From a virus: a stretch of DNA of 64,000 bases. The position numbers were made by a program, and so were the translations under genes. Positions within the stretch are counted from its first letter, which is position 1. Each line of letters begins with the position of its first letter. Under the pieces are notes generated by a model. The model was not told where the DNA came from, ran no database searches, and saw only the letters and a list, made by a program, of their open reading frames with translations. The stretch covers positions 1 to 64,000 of IMG/VR virus record IMGVR_UViG_3300023223_000669. The stretch is one strand, 5' to 3'. This document shows, in pieces, positions 45,550-53,317 of the stretch.

Positions 45550-45718
45550 AGCAACACAAACTTTACAAACCAGATGCTCGGTCCCGTGTAAAATGGCCCG
45601 CTCAAGGCACCTCAATTGCCTCGTGTTAGCATATCTCGACCCCACCGCGTAGGGCTTGCACGCGGAGCGTGCGAAGGGCTGGCACGAGCGAGGAGAGAGC
45701 GTCTGGAGCGATTGTTCG
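45550..45718. repeat. duplicated noncoding element, copy B
   Basis: Partner of 40996-41165; both contain the hairpin GCACGC-rGA-GCGTGC and flank the same pair of divergent promoters. Confidence 0.6.
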
Positions 45719-45744
45719 AGAATTGTAAGTCTCACATTTGGTTG

Positions 45745-45772
45745 TTGCTTCTCCCCCATTTTACGGTATTGT
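45745..45772 (+). promoter_or_regulatory. sigma70-like promoter
   Basis: TTGCTT-N16-TATTGT, ATG 5 nt after the -10. Confidence 0.68.
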
Positions 45773-45777
45773 TCCTT

Positions 45778-45963
45778 ATGAGAAACGCAAACGGGATGAC
45801 GCGGGAAGAAAATACCGCCCGCCGCATGGTCATCGTGACGGTGCTGAAAAAACTTCGCACCGTGGTCCGGGAAGGCAATTCCGCCTACGAAAGAATGGCA
45901 CAGAACATTCTGACCAGGGAAAATGATGCTGCCGATGCCTTGATTCGGGAAGCCCTTTCCTAG
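45778..45963 (+). CDS. small helical protein
   Basis: 61 residues: MTREENTARRMVIVTVLKKL... Leaderless start. Unknown. Confidence 0.68.
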   Translation: MRNANGMTREENTARRMVIVTVLKKLRTVVREGNSAYERMAQNILTRENDAADALIREALS

Positions 45964-46036
45964 CAAGGGAAATCGAATTTCCCCCTCATGTTTAGCACCC
46001 CGGATGCCGATAGTATACAGTAGGAAGGAAACGAAC

Positions 46037-46120
46037 ATGAGACTAAGAAATAAAATCCTGGCCCTCGCTTTCGCCGTTTCACCCTTTGCTTACATGGCTG
46101 TTAGGGTGATGACGATATGA
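46037..46120 (+). CDS. 27-residue membrane peptide
   Basis: MRLRNKILALAFAVSPFAYM...; basic start and one hydrophobic run. GGAAGGAAA ribosome site and ATGA overlap with the next gene. Confidence 0.55.
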   Translation: MRLRNKILALAFAVSPFAYMAVRVMTI

Positions 46121-46374
46121 GAAAAAAATACCCTGGCCCCGATGGAATTCTTTGCCACCTATGCGGGATCCGCTTGGACGACCCGCGTCATATGGCATGG
46201 GAAAAAAAAGACGGTACTTGCCAAATCTTTCTCCATAGCTTCTCGGATGACGAATCCGGGACAGCGTACCCTACCCTTGTCTGTGAGGCCCCAGGGTGCA
46301 ATACCCTCCACCGTGGAACAATCCGCCCGTGGGCATGCTCATCAGCATGCTATGCGGAAATAGTTTCCCTGTAG
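46117..46374 (+). CDS. Cys-rich zinc-binding protein
   Basis: 85 residues: LCHLCGIRL, VCEAPGCN, and ACSSACY give three paired-Cys knuckles. Likely zinc binder. Unknown role. Confidence 0.72.
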   Translation: MRKKYPGPDGILCHLCGIRLDDPRHMAWEKKDGTCQIFLHSFSDDESGTAYPTLVCEAPGCNTLHRGTIRPWACSSACYAEIVSL

Positions 46375-46387
46375 CCTAGGCGATAGC

Positions 46388-46433
46388 AACGCCTAGGGGT
46401 GGCCCTTGGCCCCCCTATGGCGTTATCTTTTTT
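46388..46433 (+). terminator. rho-independent terminator
   Basis: AACGCC-TAGGGG arm pairs with CCCCTA-GGCGTT; then ATCTTTTTT. Confidence 0.83.
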
Positions 46434-46556
46434 CGTGCGGGGCTAAGCTACGCTCGGCTCGGCCATCATGCGGCATGGGCCAGCACACGCCCCTACAGCA
46501 TATGAAATTTCTTCCTGGGGGTACTGTATCATAACTGTAAGGCACGAATTTGGTTT

Positions 46557-46584
46557 TTGCTTTTCCAAGCGGATAGGGTATACT
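46557..46584 (+). promoter_or_regulatory. sigma70-like promoter
   Basis: TTGCTT-N16-TATACT with a 34-nt leader carrying AAAGGAAACGGA. Confidence 0.76.
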
Positions 46585-46618
46585 GACAACGGATTCGGAA
46601 ACCAAAGGAAACGGAACG

Positions 46619-46879
46619 ATGTCATACGCCGCAAACAAAACAGTGACCGACAGCCTGGCCCGCCAGATTGCCGCTCTGATGGGTCGCCCCCATGGGATCC
46701 GCCTCTATCTGAGGGGCGAATACAGCACCCCCGAGGAGCTTCGGCAGGCCGAACGTAAGGCCCGCGTAATGGCGGAGTGCGAAGCCATCAACGGAGAGCA
46801 ACGGGCCGCCTCCAGGCAGGCCGCCAGTCAGGCCGCATGCGAAATAGTTTACGGTCGGGCCGCCAAGGGTGGAAAATAA
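46619..46879 (+). CDS. Ala-rich helical protein
   Basis: 86 residues; STPEELRQAERKARVMAECEA and RQAASQAACEIVYGRA. GC-rich. Unknown. Confidence 0.7.
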   Translation: MSYAANKTVTDSLARQIAALMGRPHGIRLYLRGEYSTPEELRQAERKARVMAECEAINGEQRAASRQAASQAACEIVYGRAAKGGK

Positions 46880-47124
46880 TGTACACCCTTGCTCTCACCT
46901 CGGCAGACCTCAAGACGATCGCCTTCGTAGGCGGAAGATACTTCTGGAGCGAAAGCCTTTCCAGCCTGGGCTTGGGGTGGAACAAAGTACCCGAGCATGA
47001 GGCATGGGAAATCGTTTCCCATTTTACAGAGGATACTGAGGGGGGACATTCTTTCTTCCCCATGCTATCCCACACGAGCAGCCTAGCAGGAAAACTTTTC
47101 ACATTCATGGAGGAGATCGTCTGA
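46879..47124 (+). CDS. hypothetical protein
   Basis: 81 residues, TAATG-coupled: FVGGRYFWSESLSSLGLGWNKVPEHEAWEI. Small alpha/beta domain. Unknown. Confidence 0.68.
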   Translation: MYTLALTSADLKTIAFVGGRYFWSESLSSLGLGWNKVPEHEAWEIVSHFTEDTEGGHSFFPMLSHTSSLAGKLFTFMEEIV

Positions 47125-47309
47125 TGTGGAAAAAACTTCTCATCGGTGCTGCTCTCGTGGTGGGGGGCTACGCTGTCGGGGCCAAGGCCCCTAGCGTCTA
47201 CTGTGGTACGCTGGAGGGGTGGGCCGATGGCACGGGCTCGCCTTGCGAGGCCGTAGCGGCCCATTTCGAGCCCTTCTGTGCCCGCCATTGGTACGAGGTG
47301 ACACAGTGA
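47124..47309 (+). CDS. small secreted or membrane-anchored protein
   Basis: 61 residues; signal-like N-terminus (MWKKLLIGAALVVGGYAVGAKA) and three Cys in the outer part. TGATG-coupled. Confidence 0.68.
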   Translation: MWKKLLIGAALVVGGYAVGAKAPSVYCGTLEGWADGTGSPCEAVAAHFEPFCARHWYEVTQ

Positions 47310-47401
47310 AGAAAATACGCACACGAACATTCTTCCTAGTGCAGCTAACGGTATTTATTGCTGCATTGCGAGTGTTCGCATACGTCAACGGCTTCGGGTA
47401 G
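47306..47401 (+). CDS. 31-residue membrane peptide
   Basis: GTG start in GTGA overlap; basic start then a hydrophobic helix (FFLVQLTVFIAALRVFAY). Confidence 0.55.
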   Translation: MKKIRTRTFFLVQLTVFIAALRVFAYVNGFG

Positions 47402-47434
47402 CAAGAATTTCCGTCTCGTTTCGTTTCCGGAGTG

Positions 47435-47466
47435 CCCCCTGCCATCGTGGCAGGGGGTACTTTTTT
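47435..47466 (+). terminator. rho-independent terminator of the right-hand block
   Basis: CCCCCTGCCA-TCG-TGGCAGGGGG, then TACTTTTTT. Confidence 0.9.
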
Positions 47467-47544
47467 CATTCCAGCGGTCGGAAATTCTTTCCGGAAGGGG
47501 CCTGGTACCTCAACCACAGGGCAACATGAAAATCCAATTAATAG

Positions 47545-48183
47545 CTACTCATCCCTTTCGCTGTGCGACCAACTCCCATCCTCATTGATCATGACGACCA
47601 ATCGCCTCTTCGGCATCACCCCTTCCACAAGAGTCTTGTGGAAGAAGAATACTAGCTCCTGGAAGACCTCGCATGCTCTCTCGCGGCCCATTGTGTTATA
47701 CCGTTTCTCGGCTTGGCGATAGCCATGCCGAAACCAATCCATATAGTTGTATGGCATACGCGTATGCCGCGAGAAGGCTTGTCGTAAACGGGCCTCAATT
47801 ATAACGTCTAGATGAGGCTCGGGACTCCGCCTCTTTAGGGGCGGACACTTGGTTTTTACCATAGTCTCCACATTGGTTTTCAAGACCAAGTAATGATCGC
47901 GATGCACCCACCAGAATGGATTGCCCACGTCAAAGACCTTAGGAAACTTGATAACAAAATTCCCTGCCCTCATCCATTGTTCACAGCCATGAGCCATCGC
48001 TTCGTCTTCGAAGGACTGCATATCCCAATGGTCCATCGTGTCATGTGCTAGCCCCGGCACATAGGTAGAAGACCTATACGGCGGAACAGCACCAACGCGT
48101 TTCCAGCCATATCGCGTCCTTGCGTAAGGTAGATAATACTCACACGGCTCAGACTGGAATTCCGCTAGGATCATTAGTCCCAT
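47545..48183 (-). CDS. hypothetical protein
   Basis: 212 residues, aromatic and basic (WWVHRDHYLVLKTNVETMV; NYMDWFRHGYRQAEKRY). No known family. Last gene of the third block. Confidence 0.7.
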   Translation of the reverse strand: MGLMILAEFQSEPCEYYLPYARTRYGWKRVGAVPPYRSSTYVPGLAHDTMDHWDMQSFEDEAMAHGCEQWMRAGNFVIKFPKVFDVGNPFWWVHRDHYLVLKTNVETMVKTKCPPLKRRSPEPHLDVIIEARLRQAFSRHTRMPYNYMDWFRHGYRQAEKRYNTMGRERACEVFQELVFFFHKTLVEGVMPKRRLVVMINEDGSWSHSERDE

Positions 48184-48377
48184 CGCGGGCCATCTTTGTG
48201 ATTACCTTGCAAGGCGTTGACCACACGAGTACACTCGCTGAAACCCAAACCCGTATGTGCTCGTAGTCTGCGTACGGCGGTAACGTATTTGCCCTCTGAG
48301 ATCAATCGTGCCATCCGATCTAACAATGACTCGGGCTCGGGCTCCTCGCCCGGTGACGATGTAGTTTGTGTTGACAT
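48174..48377 (-). CDS. L7/L12 C-terminal-like protein
   Basis: 67 residues; disordered start, then YVTAVRRLRAHTGLGFSECT, which fits the L7/L12 C-terminal fold (compare 43358). Most of it overlaps the 48202 frame. Confidence 0.65.
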   Translation of the reverse strand: MSTQTTSSPGEEPEPESLLDRMARLISEGKYVTAVRRLRAHTGLGFSECTRVVNALQGNHKDGPRWD

Positions 48378-48594
48378 AAGGCGTCTGTCTCCTAATTTCT
48401 TCTCTGAATTTACGATACTTCTCTATTTCGACAGCCGCCTGCTGTCGAGAGGCGTTTTGGTATACGGTCATCTGCCTTGCGTATGAGCCATACTGCGAAT
48501 ACGCAGGCTGCGGCGGGCGAATAGTACTCTGGCCCTTAACAGAACTACAAAGCACGATTATTAGCAGAGCAAGCCATATAAGTTTGTTCTTCAT
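48202..48594 (-). CDS. secreted protein overlapping another gene
   Basis: 130 residues with a clear signal peptide (LIWLALLIIVLCSSVKG). The C-terminal 58 residues are read from the same DNA as the L7/L12-like gene in another frame (176-nt overlap). The N-terminal half is firm; the C-terminal half could be affected by a sequencing error or a true overlap. Confidence 0.6.
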   Translation of the reverse strand: MKNKLIWLALLIIVLCSSVKGQSTIRPPQPAYSQYGSYARQMTVYQNASRQQAAVEIEKYRKFREEIRRQTPYVNTNYIVTGRGARARVIVRSDGTIDLRGQIRYRRTQTTSTYGFGFQRVYSCGQRLAR

Positions 48595-48595
48595 T

Positions 48596-48877
48596 TTAAG
48601 CTCCCTGCGGGGGCGTTAGTCCCCGCAACCAATATCCAGTGTCTACATAGTAGTTTCGTTGTGCAAGTATGATAGGTGTTTCCATCGTGCCCGGTTTTCC
48701 ATCGAACTTGTAGACAGCCTTTTCATTGGCTTCATCATATAGAATATCATAGGCGTGTTCGTTGCAACGATACGTCAGGAGTCGGATCGCAGGATCCTCC
48801 TCCTGGGCAGGCTCCGCCGCTCGCTCAAGCTCTTGAGCGAGTATTCGCTCAATGATAGCGTCTACATCACTCATCAT
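48596..48877 (-). CDS. hypothetical protein
   Basis: 93 residues, acidic N-terminus then a beta-rich part (KAVYKFDGKPGTMETPIILA). ATGA overlap with the SET gene. Confidence 0.67.
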   Translation of the reverse strand: MMSDVDAIIERILAQELERAAEPAQEEDPAIRLLTYRCNEHAYDILYDEANEKAVYKFDGKPGTMETPIILAQRNYYVDTGYWLRGLTPPQGA

Positions 48878-49212
48878 CCAAGATCCGTATAGTTGATGTA
48901 GATTTCTTCGCCACTTCTGATGTATCGATTGGCATGGAATGAACCATAGTCATCGGGGACGACATTGGGTATATCCATATGATTGATATACCAACCAATC
49001 GACATACGATGCCAATTCCGAGGACACCACCACCCCTCGTCGGTTTGTAGGGCAAACCGACGAACGAAGAACGCATCCTCATCATCGAGTCGTTTCACAA
49101 GACGCCCACCGCCATCTGCGAACAGCGGCACGACAGTCCCTTTCTTAATTGGCTTGGTTGTAAATATTCCGACGCCTGCGTCGGAAATCTTACTTGGTTT
49201 TAGCATGAGCAT
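48874..49212 (-). CDS. SET-domain methyltransferase-like protein
   Basis: 112 residues. SET core motifs in order: DAGVGIFTTKPIKKGTVV (N-SET), IGWYINHMDIPNV (the NH-x-N SAM site), and YIRSGEEIYINY (C-SET). SET proteins methylate lysines; no pre- or post-SET zinc module is present. Target unknown. Start at the ATG of MLMLKPSK. Confidence 0.85.
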   Translation of the reverse strand: MLMLKPSKISDAGVGIFTTKPIKKGTVVPLFADGGGRLVKRLDDEDAFFVRRFALQTDEGWWCPRNWHRMSIGWYINHMDIPNVVPDDYGSFHANRYIRSGEEIYINYTDLG

Positions 49213-49220
49213 GGCGGCAC

Positions 49221-49337
49221 CTACCAAATATAGAATTCAGAACTAGGACACAACAACACGAGTGCCGCCATACCCAAGATTAGAACAATTTTGATCTTCT
49301 GACCAAGTACAAAGTGTTCTTCTGTTTTATACATCAT
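49221..49337 (-). CDS. 38-residue membrane peptide
   Basis: MMYKTEEHF..., TM segment IVLILGMAALVLLC. Overlaps the zinc-ribbon gene upstream. Confidence 0.55.
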   Translation of the reverse strand: MMYKTEEHFVLGQKIKIVLILGMAALVLLCPSSEFYIW

Positions 49338-49491
49338 TACTCTCCAATTCGTCATCGGAGTGTCCACACTCCGGGCACTTTAGGACGGGACGAAGTTCCG
49401 TGTCTTTGGGCGATGGTCCGAAACATCCAAAGTCTCCTGACACAAAAGCCTTACCAGGTTTCATTTCTATCTTACAGCGGGGGCATTTCAT
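49327..49491 (-). CDS. small zinc-ribbon protein
   Basis: 54 residues: MKCPRCKIEMKPGK ... KCPECGHS, a classic zinc ribbon. Short gap to the Cys-rich gene upstream. Confidence 0.72.
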   Translation of the reverse strand: MKCPRCKIEMKPGKAFVSGDFGCFGPSPKDTELRPVLKCPECGHSDDELESNDV

Positions 49492-49510
49492 TTGTCGCTA
49501 CGCTCCAAGT

Positions 49511-50491
49511 TTACTTGGGCCAAAATACTACCATAGCGTATCCTTCGTAACCGGCCGGATTCCGTTCAACCCGCCAACCGGAGAATCGTCTAATGAGATA
49601 CTCTTCGATATGCTCGTTACCTTTGGCGTCATCGAAACTCACCGAGAGGCCAGTCTTGTTTTCATATACCGTACCTGCAACAGAATCGTTGCGGCGAATA
49701 TACCAATCATCGAGCTTAGTCTCGATCCGTTTCTCCATCGCGTCCGCGATAGCTTGCTCCTCAGGCGTTAATTCAAGTAAATCAGCCAACTTCTCCGCCG
49801 CCTGAGTGGCGGTGACCATAGCTTCGCCGGTTGCTTCTACTTGCTTTCGTAGCTTCTCTAGGCGTTCAGCAGTTTCCGCGAGCCCACCCGTGGGCGGCTC
49901 AACCATGACGCCTTTGGCGAAAATATATTCGCCGGGGGCTTCTCCCGGCGGTACCCCTGTATCTGCGGGATCAGAAGACCGTTTAACGTTTCCTTTCGAA
50001 TCGACTGCGGACACTGTACGTCCGATGTTGGCTCTTATTGCCTTGCCGTTTTCATCAATCATTTTAATGAATGGACCATCTGGATCCTGAGGGGCATTCG
50101 GTCCCTCCTCAGGCATCTTAACGATATTTGTGATTATACGTCGAGGATCGATGATAGCTGTTTCATGCTTTTGCAGACCCTTTTTCAAGGCGTCCATATA
50201 CACTTCGTTCCGCTCGGCGGCAGTTTTCTTGCGTTCCTCAAACGCATCATCCAATGCTTTACTGTGATGCAATTCACAAAACGCCAGACCAGTTTGATCC
50301 GTCAATTGAATAGGAGCATCACCTATAGCATCCTGGTCGCAGTAGTCACATTTGACATTCTTCATAGGTAATCTCACTGTCTTTATCCATCCTCGTGCCT
50401 CGGCGTGCTCCTCACAAAACGAAATGAATTGTCGTTTCGTAATAGAGCCAAATGAACCAACGGCCAGTTTATTGCATAGCTGGCATTTCAT
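49511..50491 (-). CDS. hypothetical protein with two zinc modules
   Basis: 326 residues. Two similar N-terminal modules (MKCQLCNKLAVG..FCEEH; VKCDYCDQDAIG..FCELH), a helical part, a Gly/Pro-rich stretch, a coiled coil (about 205-265) and a beta-rich C-terminus. No enzyme motif. Possibly virion or DNA associated; unknown. Confidence 0.74.
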   Translation of the reverse strand: MKCQLCNKLAVGSFGSITKRQFISFCEEHAEARGWIKTVRLPMKNVKCDYCDQDAIGDAPIQLTDQTGLAFCELHHSKALDDAFEERKKTAAERNEVYMDALKKGLQKHETAIIDPRRIITNIVKMPEEGPNAPQDPDGPFIKMIDENGKAIRANIGRTVSAVDSKGNVKRSSDPADTGVPPGEAPGEYIFAKGVMVEPPTGGLAETAERLEKLRKQVEATGEAMVTATQAAEKLADLLELTPEEQAIADAMEKRIETKLDDWYIRRNDSVAGTVYENKTGLSVSFDDAKGNEHIEEYLIRRFSGWRVERNPAGYEGYAMVVFWPK

Positions 50492-50655
50492 TCTATCTTC
50501 TCCGCATCCACCACGGCCGACGAGACCTCATCGGTCGAGTCGGGCGTAAGCATAAGACCCTCTTGGGCCATTACGATAGCCTCCTCTTGAGAATTAGCTT
50601 CAACAAGATAATTCTCAAGAATCTGCTTTTCTAAGACAACTCGAAAGACGCTCAT
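50488..50655 (-). CDS. small hypothetical protein
   Basis: 55 residues from MSVFRVVLEKQIL: NYLVEANSQEEAIVMAQEG is a short beta-alpha unit seen in small phage proteins. ATGA with both neighbours. Confidence 0.67.
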   Translation of the reverse strand: MSVFRVVLEKQILENYLVEANSQEEAIVMAQEGLMLTPDSTDEVSSAVVDAEKIE

Positions 50656-50741
50656 GATTTTCTCCATAGGCAACAGATAGCACAGAGACACACGGCAGCC
50701 ACATGCTCCAAGTGTCCTTTTGAAGCCTCCAATGACACCAT
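50652..50741 (-). CDS. possible 29-residue peptide
   Basis: Hydrophobic, Cys-rich (VAAVCLCAICCLW), ATGA-coupled to the next gene, but its start lies in a hairpin. Weak. Confidence 0.3.
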   Translation of the reverse strand: MVSLEASKGHLEHVAAVCLCAICCLWRKS

Positions 50742-50763
50742 TTGTACCAAAGTGGTGTCATTG
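50730..50763 (-). terminator. hairpin between operon genes
   Basis: CAATGACACCA/TGGTGTCATTG, 11 bp, 12-nt loop; no U-run. Confidence 0.45.
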
Positions 50764-50785
50764 AGATATGTCCAAAGTCGGTGGA

Positions 50786-51202
50786 TCATTCTCCGTGTCC
50801 TTTTGCAAGGTCCACTTCAACCATAGCATGATAGAGATTAATCTTAAGTCTTTTGATCTCTCCCGCTGGATCCCATAAACCATATGTCAAATGTACATCG
50901 GCTCTAGGATCCCTTACCCAAAATTCTACTTCCCAAAACCTAAGTCGTAACTTACCGTGTTCAGTTATCCATTGACCATTGATGTTATAACCGTCATAAC
51001 CAGCCTTTTGAAGCACACGATGAATTTTGTCGCGAGTATGACTAGCATCAACACGCACAATGGGAGACGTGAATGAATGCCCAGGGCCACCCTCACAAGA
51101 TGCAAAGGTCTTGATATCGCCCACCATCAGATCGTGAACAATAGGAGCGATCTGATCATCGCACATTGACGTAATGAGTCTGATTTTAGTTTCTTTCTTC
51201 AT
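50786..51202 (-). CDS. hypothetical protein, paralogue of 51558
   Basis: 138 residues starting MKKETKIRLI. Shares IAPIVHDL...KTFASCEGGPGHSF and a later EVEFW with the 51558 protein (KTFTSCSGGKGHCF ... EVEWW). The SC-GG-GH core recurs in phage proteins of unknown function. Confidence 0.72.
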   Translation of the reverse strand: MKKETKIRLITSMCDDQIAPIVHDLMVGDIKTFASCEGGPGHSFTSPIVRVDASHTRDKIHRVLQKAGYDGYNINGQWITEHGKLRLRFWEVEFWVRDPRADVHLTYGLWDPAGEIKRLKINLYHAMVEVDLAKGHGE

Positions 51203-51371
51203 TTTTAAGAACCGCACATGCAGATCCGCGACCATCGCGATAGCGACGGATCTCAACCTCAGTTGTCGGGAAATACCGCTTCAAGAACGACATGACTTCA
51301 CGCTTGACGGTCCCTGCGACAAGCAGGGTGTCTTCCGCATAAGCAATATAGATGTAAGTTGATCTAGCCAT
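51186..51371 (-). CDS. conserved small phage protein
   Basis: 61 residues (TYIYIAYAEDTLLVAGTVKREV), a short beta-beta-alpha unit common in phages. Overlaps both neighbours. Confidence 0.7.
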   Translation of the reverse strand: MARSTYIYIAYAEDTLLVAGTVKREVMSFLKRYFPTTEVEIRRYRDGRGSACAVLKNEERN

Positions 51372-51561
51372 CGCTATTCAAAGCCTTTGAGAAACCACAC
51401 GTAGTACAAATCAGGACACGATGAATGAATACGTTCAGCGAAATACCTTTCTCAAATTCGGGATGAGGGCATTGTGCTTGCAATTCTTTAGCTTCATCAA
51501 TGAGCTTCTGTGAAGCCGCACCAAGTTCATCTACGCGTTGTTTGATTTGTTCAGGAGTCAT
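51364..51561 (-). CDS. small coiled-coil zinc protein
   Basis: 65 residues: helical start (QRVDELGAASQKLIDEAKEL), then CPHP ... CTTCG. Likely zinc-binding. Confidence 0.68.
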   Translation of the reverse strand: MTPEQIKQRVDELGAASQKLIDEAKELQAQCPHPEFEKGISLNVFIHRVLICTTCGFSKALNSDG

Positions 51562-51902
51562 TTGTTTTCGTCTAAAAGAAACCTAAGGCCCCACCACTCA
51601 ACCTCTAGAAAATCAAGTTTGTATTCTCGACAATAGATTTTGATATAAAATGCATCATAGCCTACCGCAGATAACACTTGATATGCTCGCCTACTGTCTT
51701 CATCAAGATCCTCGGAATGGAATCGTACTATAGGTTTATTGAAACAATGACCCTTGCCACCACTACAAGACGTAAACGTTTTGAAGCCTGCTTCGCGAAG
51801 CAGAGTGACAACGGGTCGGATTTCAACATCAACCTGAGTAATGTCGAATTCATGATCATCCATACACTTCATGGAGATAGGCGGTTCAGATTGTACCTTC
51901 AT
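51558..51902 (-). CDS. hypothetical protein, paralogue of 50786
   Basis: 114 residues with VVTLLREAGFKTFTSCSGGKGHCFNKPIVRF. Tandem duplicate of the 50786 gene with two small genes in between. Confidence 0.72.
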   Translation of the reverse strand: MKVQSEPPISMKCMDDHEFDITQVDVEIRPVVTLLREAGFKTFTSCSGGKGHCFNKPIVRFHSEDLDEDSRRAYQVLSAVGYDAFYIKIYCREYKLDFLEVEWWGLRFLLDENK

Positions 51903-51906
51903 GCCA

Positions 51907-52986
51907 TTAAAACCCTACCGCCGCAAGACCAAATTGACGACTGATATCAACTTCATTTTTCATATATCGTTTCCCGTACTTCTGCATATCAATATGTTGT
52001 CTAAGCTTCATAAGCTCCGCTTGTTTCACCGTTGACATGCCTTGAAACTGATCAACGAAGTGCCGTTCTTCATATTGCCATTGTGTCCATAGATTCAAGG
52101 CATATTCATACATCAATGGTTCAAGATAAATGAAATCAAAACAACGTCCGTCGCGTGTTAAGGCTGGATCAACTGTTACCAGTTGTTGATTTGTTGTAAT
52201 AATAATTTTGGCACGTCCCTCAAACAATCCATCAGAATATGATAGCAAATGTGACAGGAATTTTTTGCCCTTTTCAGTCTCACGATTTAGTAAATCAACA
52301 TTGATATCGTCAAGAACTAATGCATGAAACTCGCCGAATGTAACAGCGTGCCAAAAAGCATCTGCTAACAAAATATCTTCACTATTGACATAACCAACAG
52401 TATCACCCAAGTATTGACGCAACAACAATTTAATAAAAGTGGTCTTGCCAACACCCGGTTCTCCTGCCAACACTAGTAATGATTCTGATGATGCTTGATA
52501 ATCCTCAACCAACATTGTACTGTCAATATTGGGATATAGATTTGGATCTATAACAAATTCGTCTGGACTAATGTTTTTAATGTTCCAGGAGTCTGGTTTA
52601 TAAAAAAATCGTAATGAGACTTGATCTTTCTCATCAGGAAAAGCCATATATGTACTTATAGACTTTAGAAAATCATATGTGTCTTCATCACTAACCATCT
52701 TAGTAAAAACAAAAGCAATCGTGTGAGAGAACATCAAGTAGATATCTTCCAGATCAACAAAAACGACATGATACGGTGAACTAAAATCAGCAAATCGATG
52801 AATAGCTTTTGCCGTTACAGCAAGATGATCTAGAATCACATTAACATCTTTTACTTCTATTTGGGTTATATAACGATACCCTTCATACCGCAGCGATGTT
52901 ATTTTAGACTGAATAGTATGAGACGGCGACATTTGGGTCGCGTAAGGAACACATTCAATAGGCGGTTTTTGATATTCTATTTTCAT
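51907..52986 (-). CDS. AAA+ ATPase
   Basis: 359 residues. N-terminal 165 residues unassigned, then an AAA core: Walker A LAGEPGVGKTTF, Walker B HALVLDDINVD, sensor 1 IIITTNQ, and DPALTRDGRCFD with the arginine finger as in FtsH/proteasomal ATPases. No protease domain is fused. Could remodel or unfold proteins; partner unknown. Confidence 0.87.
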   Translation of the reverse strand: MKIEYQKPPIECVPYATQMSPSHTIQSKITSLRYEGYRYITQIEVKDVNVILDHLAVTAKAIHRFADFSSPYHVVFVDLEDIYLMFSHTIAFVFTKMVSDEDTYDFLKSISTYMAFPDEKDQVSLRFFYKPDSWNIKNISPDEFVIDPNLYPNIDSTMLVEDYQASSESLLVLAGEPGVGKTTFIKLLLRQYLGDTVGYVNSEDILLADAFWHAVTFGEFHALVLDDINVDLLNRETEKGKKFLSHLLSYSDGLFEGRAKIIITTNQQLVTVDPALTRDGRCFDFIYLEPLMYEYALNLWTQWQYEERHFVDQFQGMSTVKQAELMKLRQHIDMQKYGKRYMKNEVDISRQFGLAAVGF

Positions 52987-53174
52987 CGGTTTATTAGATA
53001 AATTGAATCGAGTTTTAAGCCAGAGGCTATCTCTAGAAAGTCTTTACAAGTCCAATCTGCAATAGCATATGAACGACGGCCATTTGTTCCACTAAGAATA
53101 TATTTAGATGATTGTCCACAACCACAACAACAAAATTGGTAATTAAAGAACCATGTCCTGCTTGGTCGTGCCAT
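52983..53174 (-). CDS. small Cys-rich protein
   Basis: 63 residues from MARPSRTWFF; CCCGCG at about 15-20 and YAIADWTCKDFLEIA. TGATG overlap sets the start. Confidence 0.65.
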   Translation of the reverse strand: MARPSRTWFFNYQFCCCGCGQSSKYILSGTNGRRSYAIADWTCKDFLEIASGLKLDSIYLINR

Positions 53175-53317
53175 CACGCCTTCAATTTTCCAAGCAGAAT
53201 ACCAACGGCCAACAATGGCCAAGCGATCATGCTCATGGCAAGAGTCATAAAGCCATAGGACGGCAGAAATCGCGTGAACCACACACCCACCAGGAGATAA
53301 AGAACAATTTCAAGCAT
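53174..53317 (-). CDS. small membrane protein
   Basis: 47 residues, two hydrophobic segments (IVLYLLVGVWF; MSMIAWPLLAVGILLG). Its ATG lies in the end of the phosphoesterase gene. Confidence 0.67.
   Translation of the reverse strand: MLEIVLYLLVGVWFTRFLPSYGFMTLAMSMIAWPLLAVGILLGKLKA

Noticed and set aside
46788-47330. 180-codon minus frame
   Set aside because: Shadow of four coupled plus genes in GC-rich DNA.
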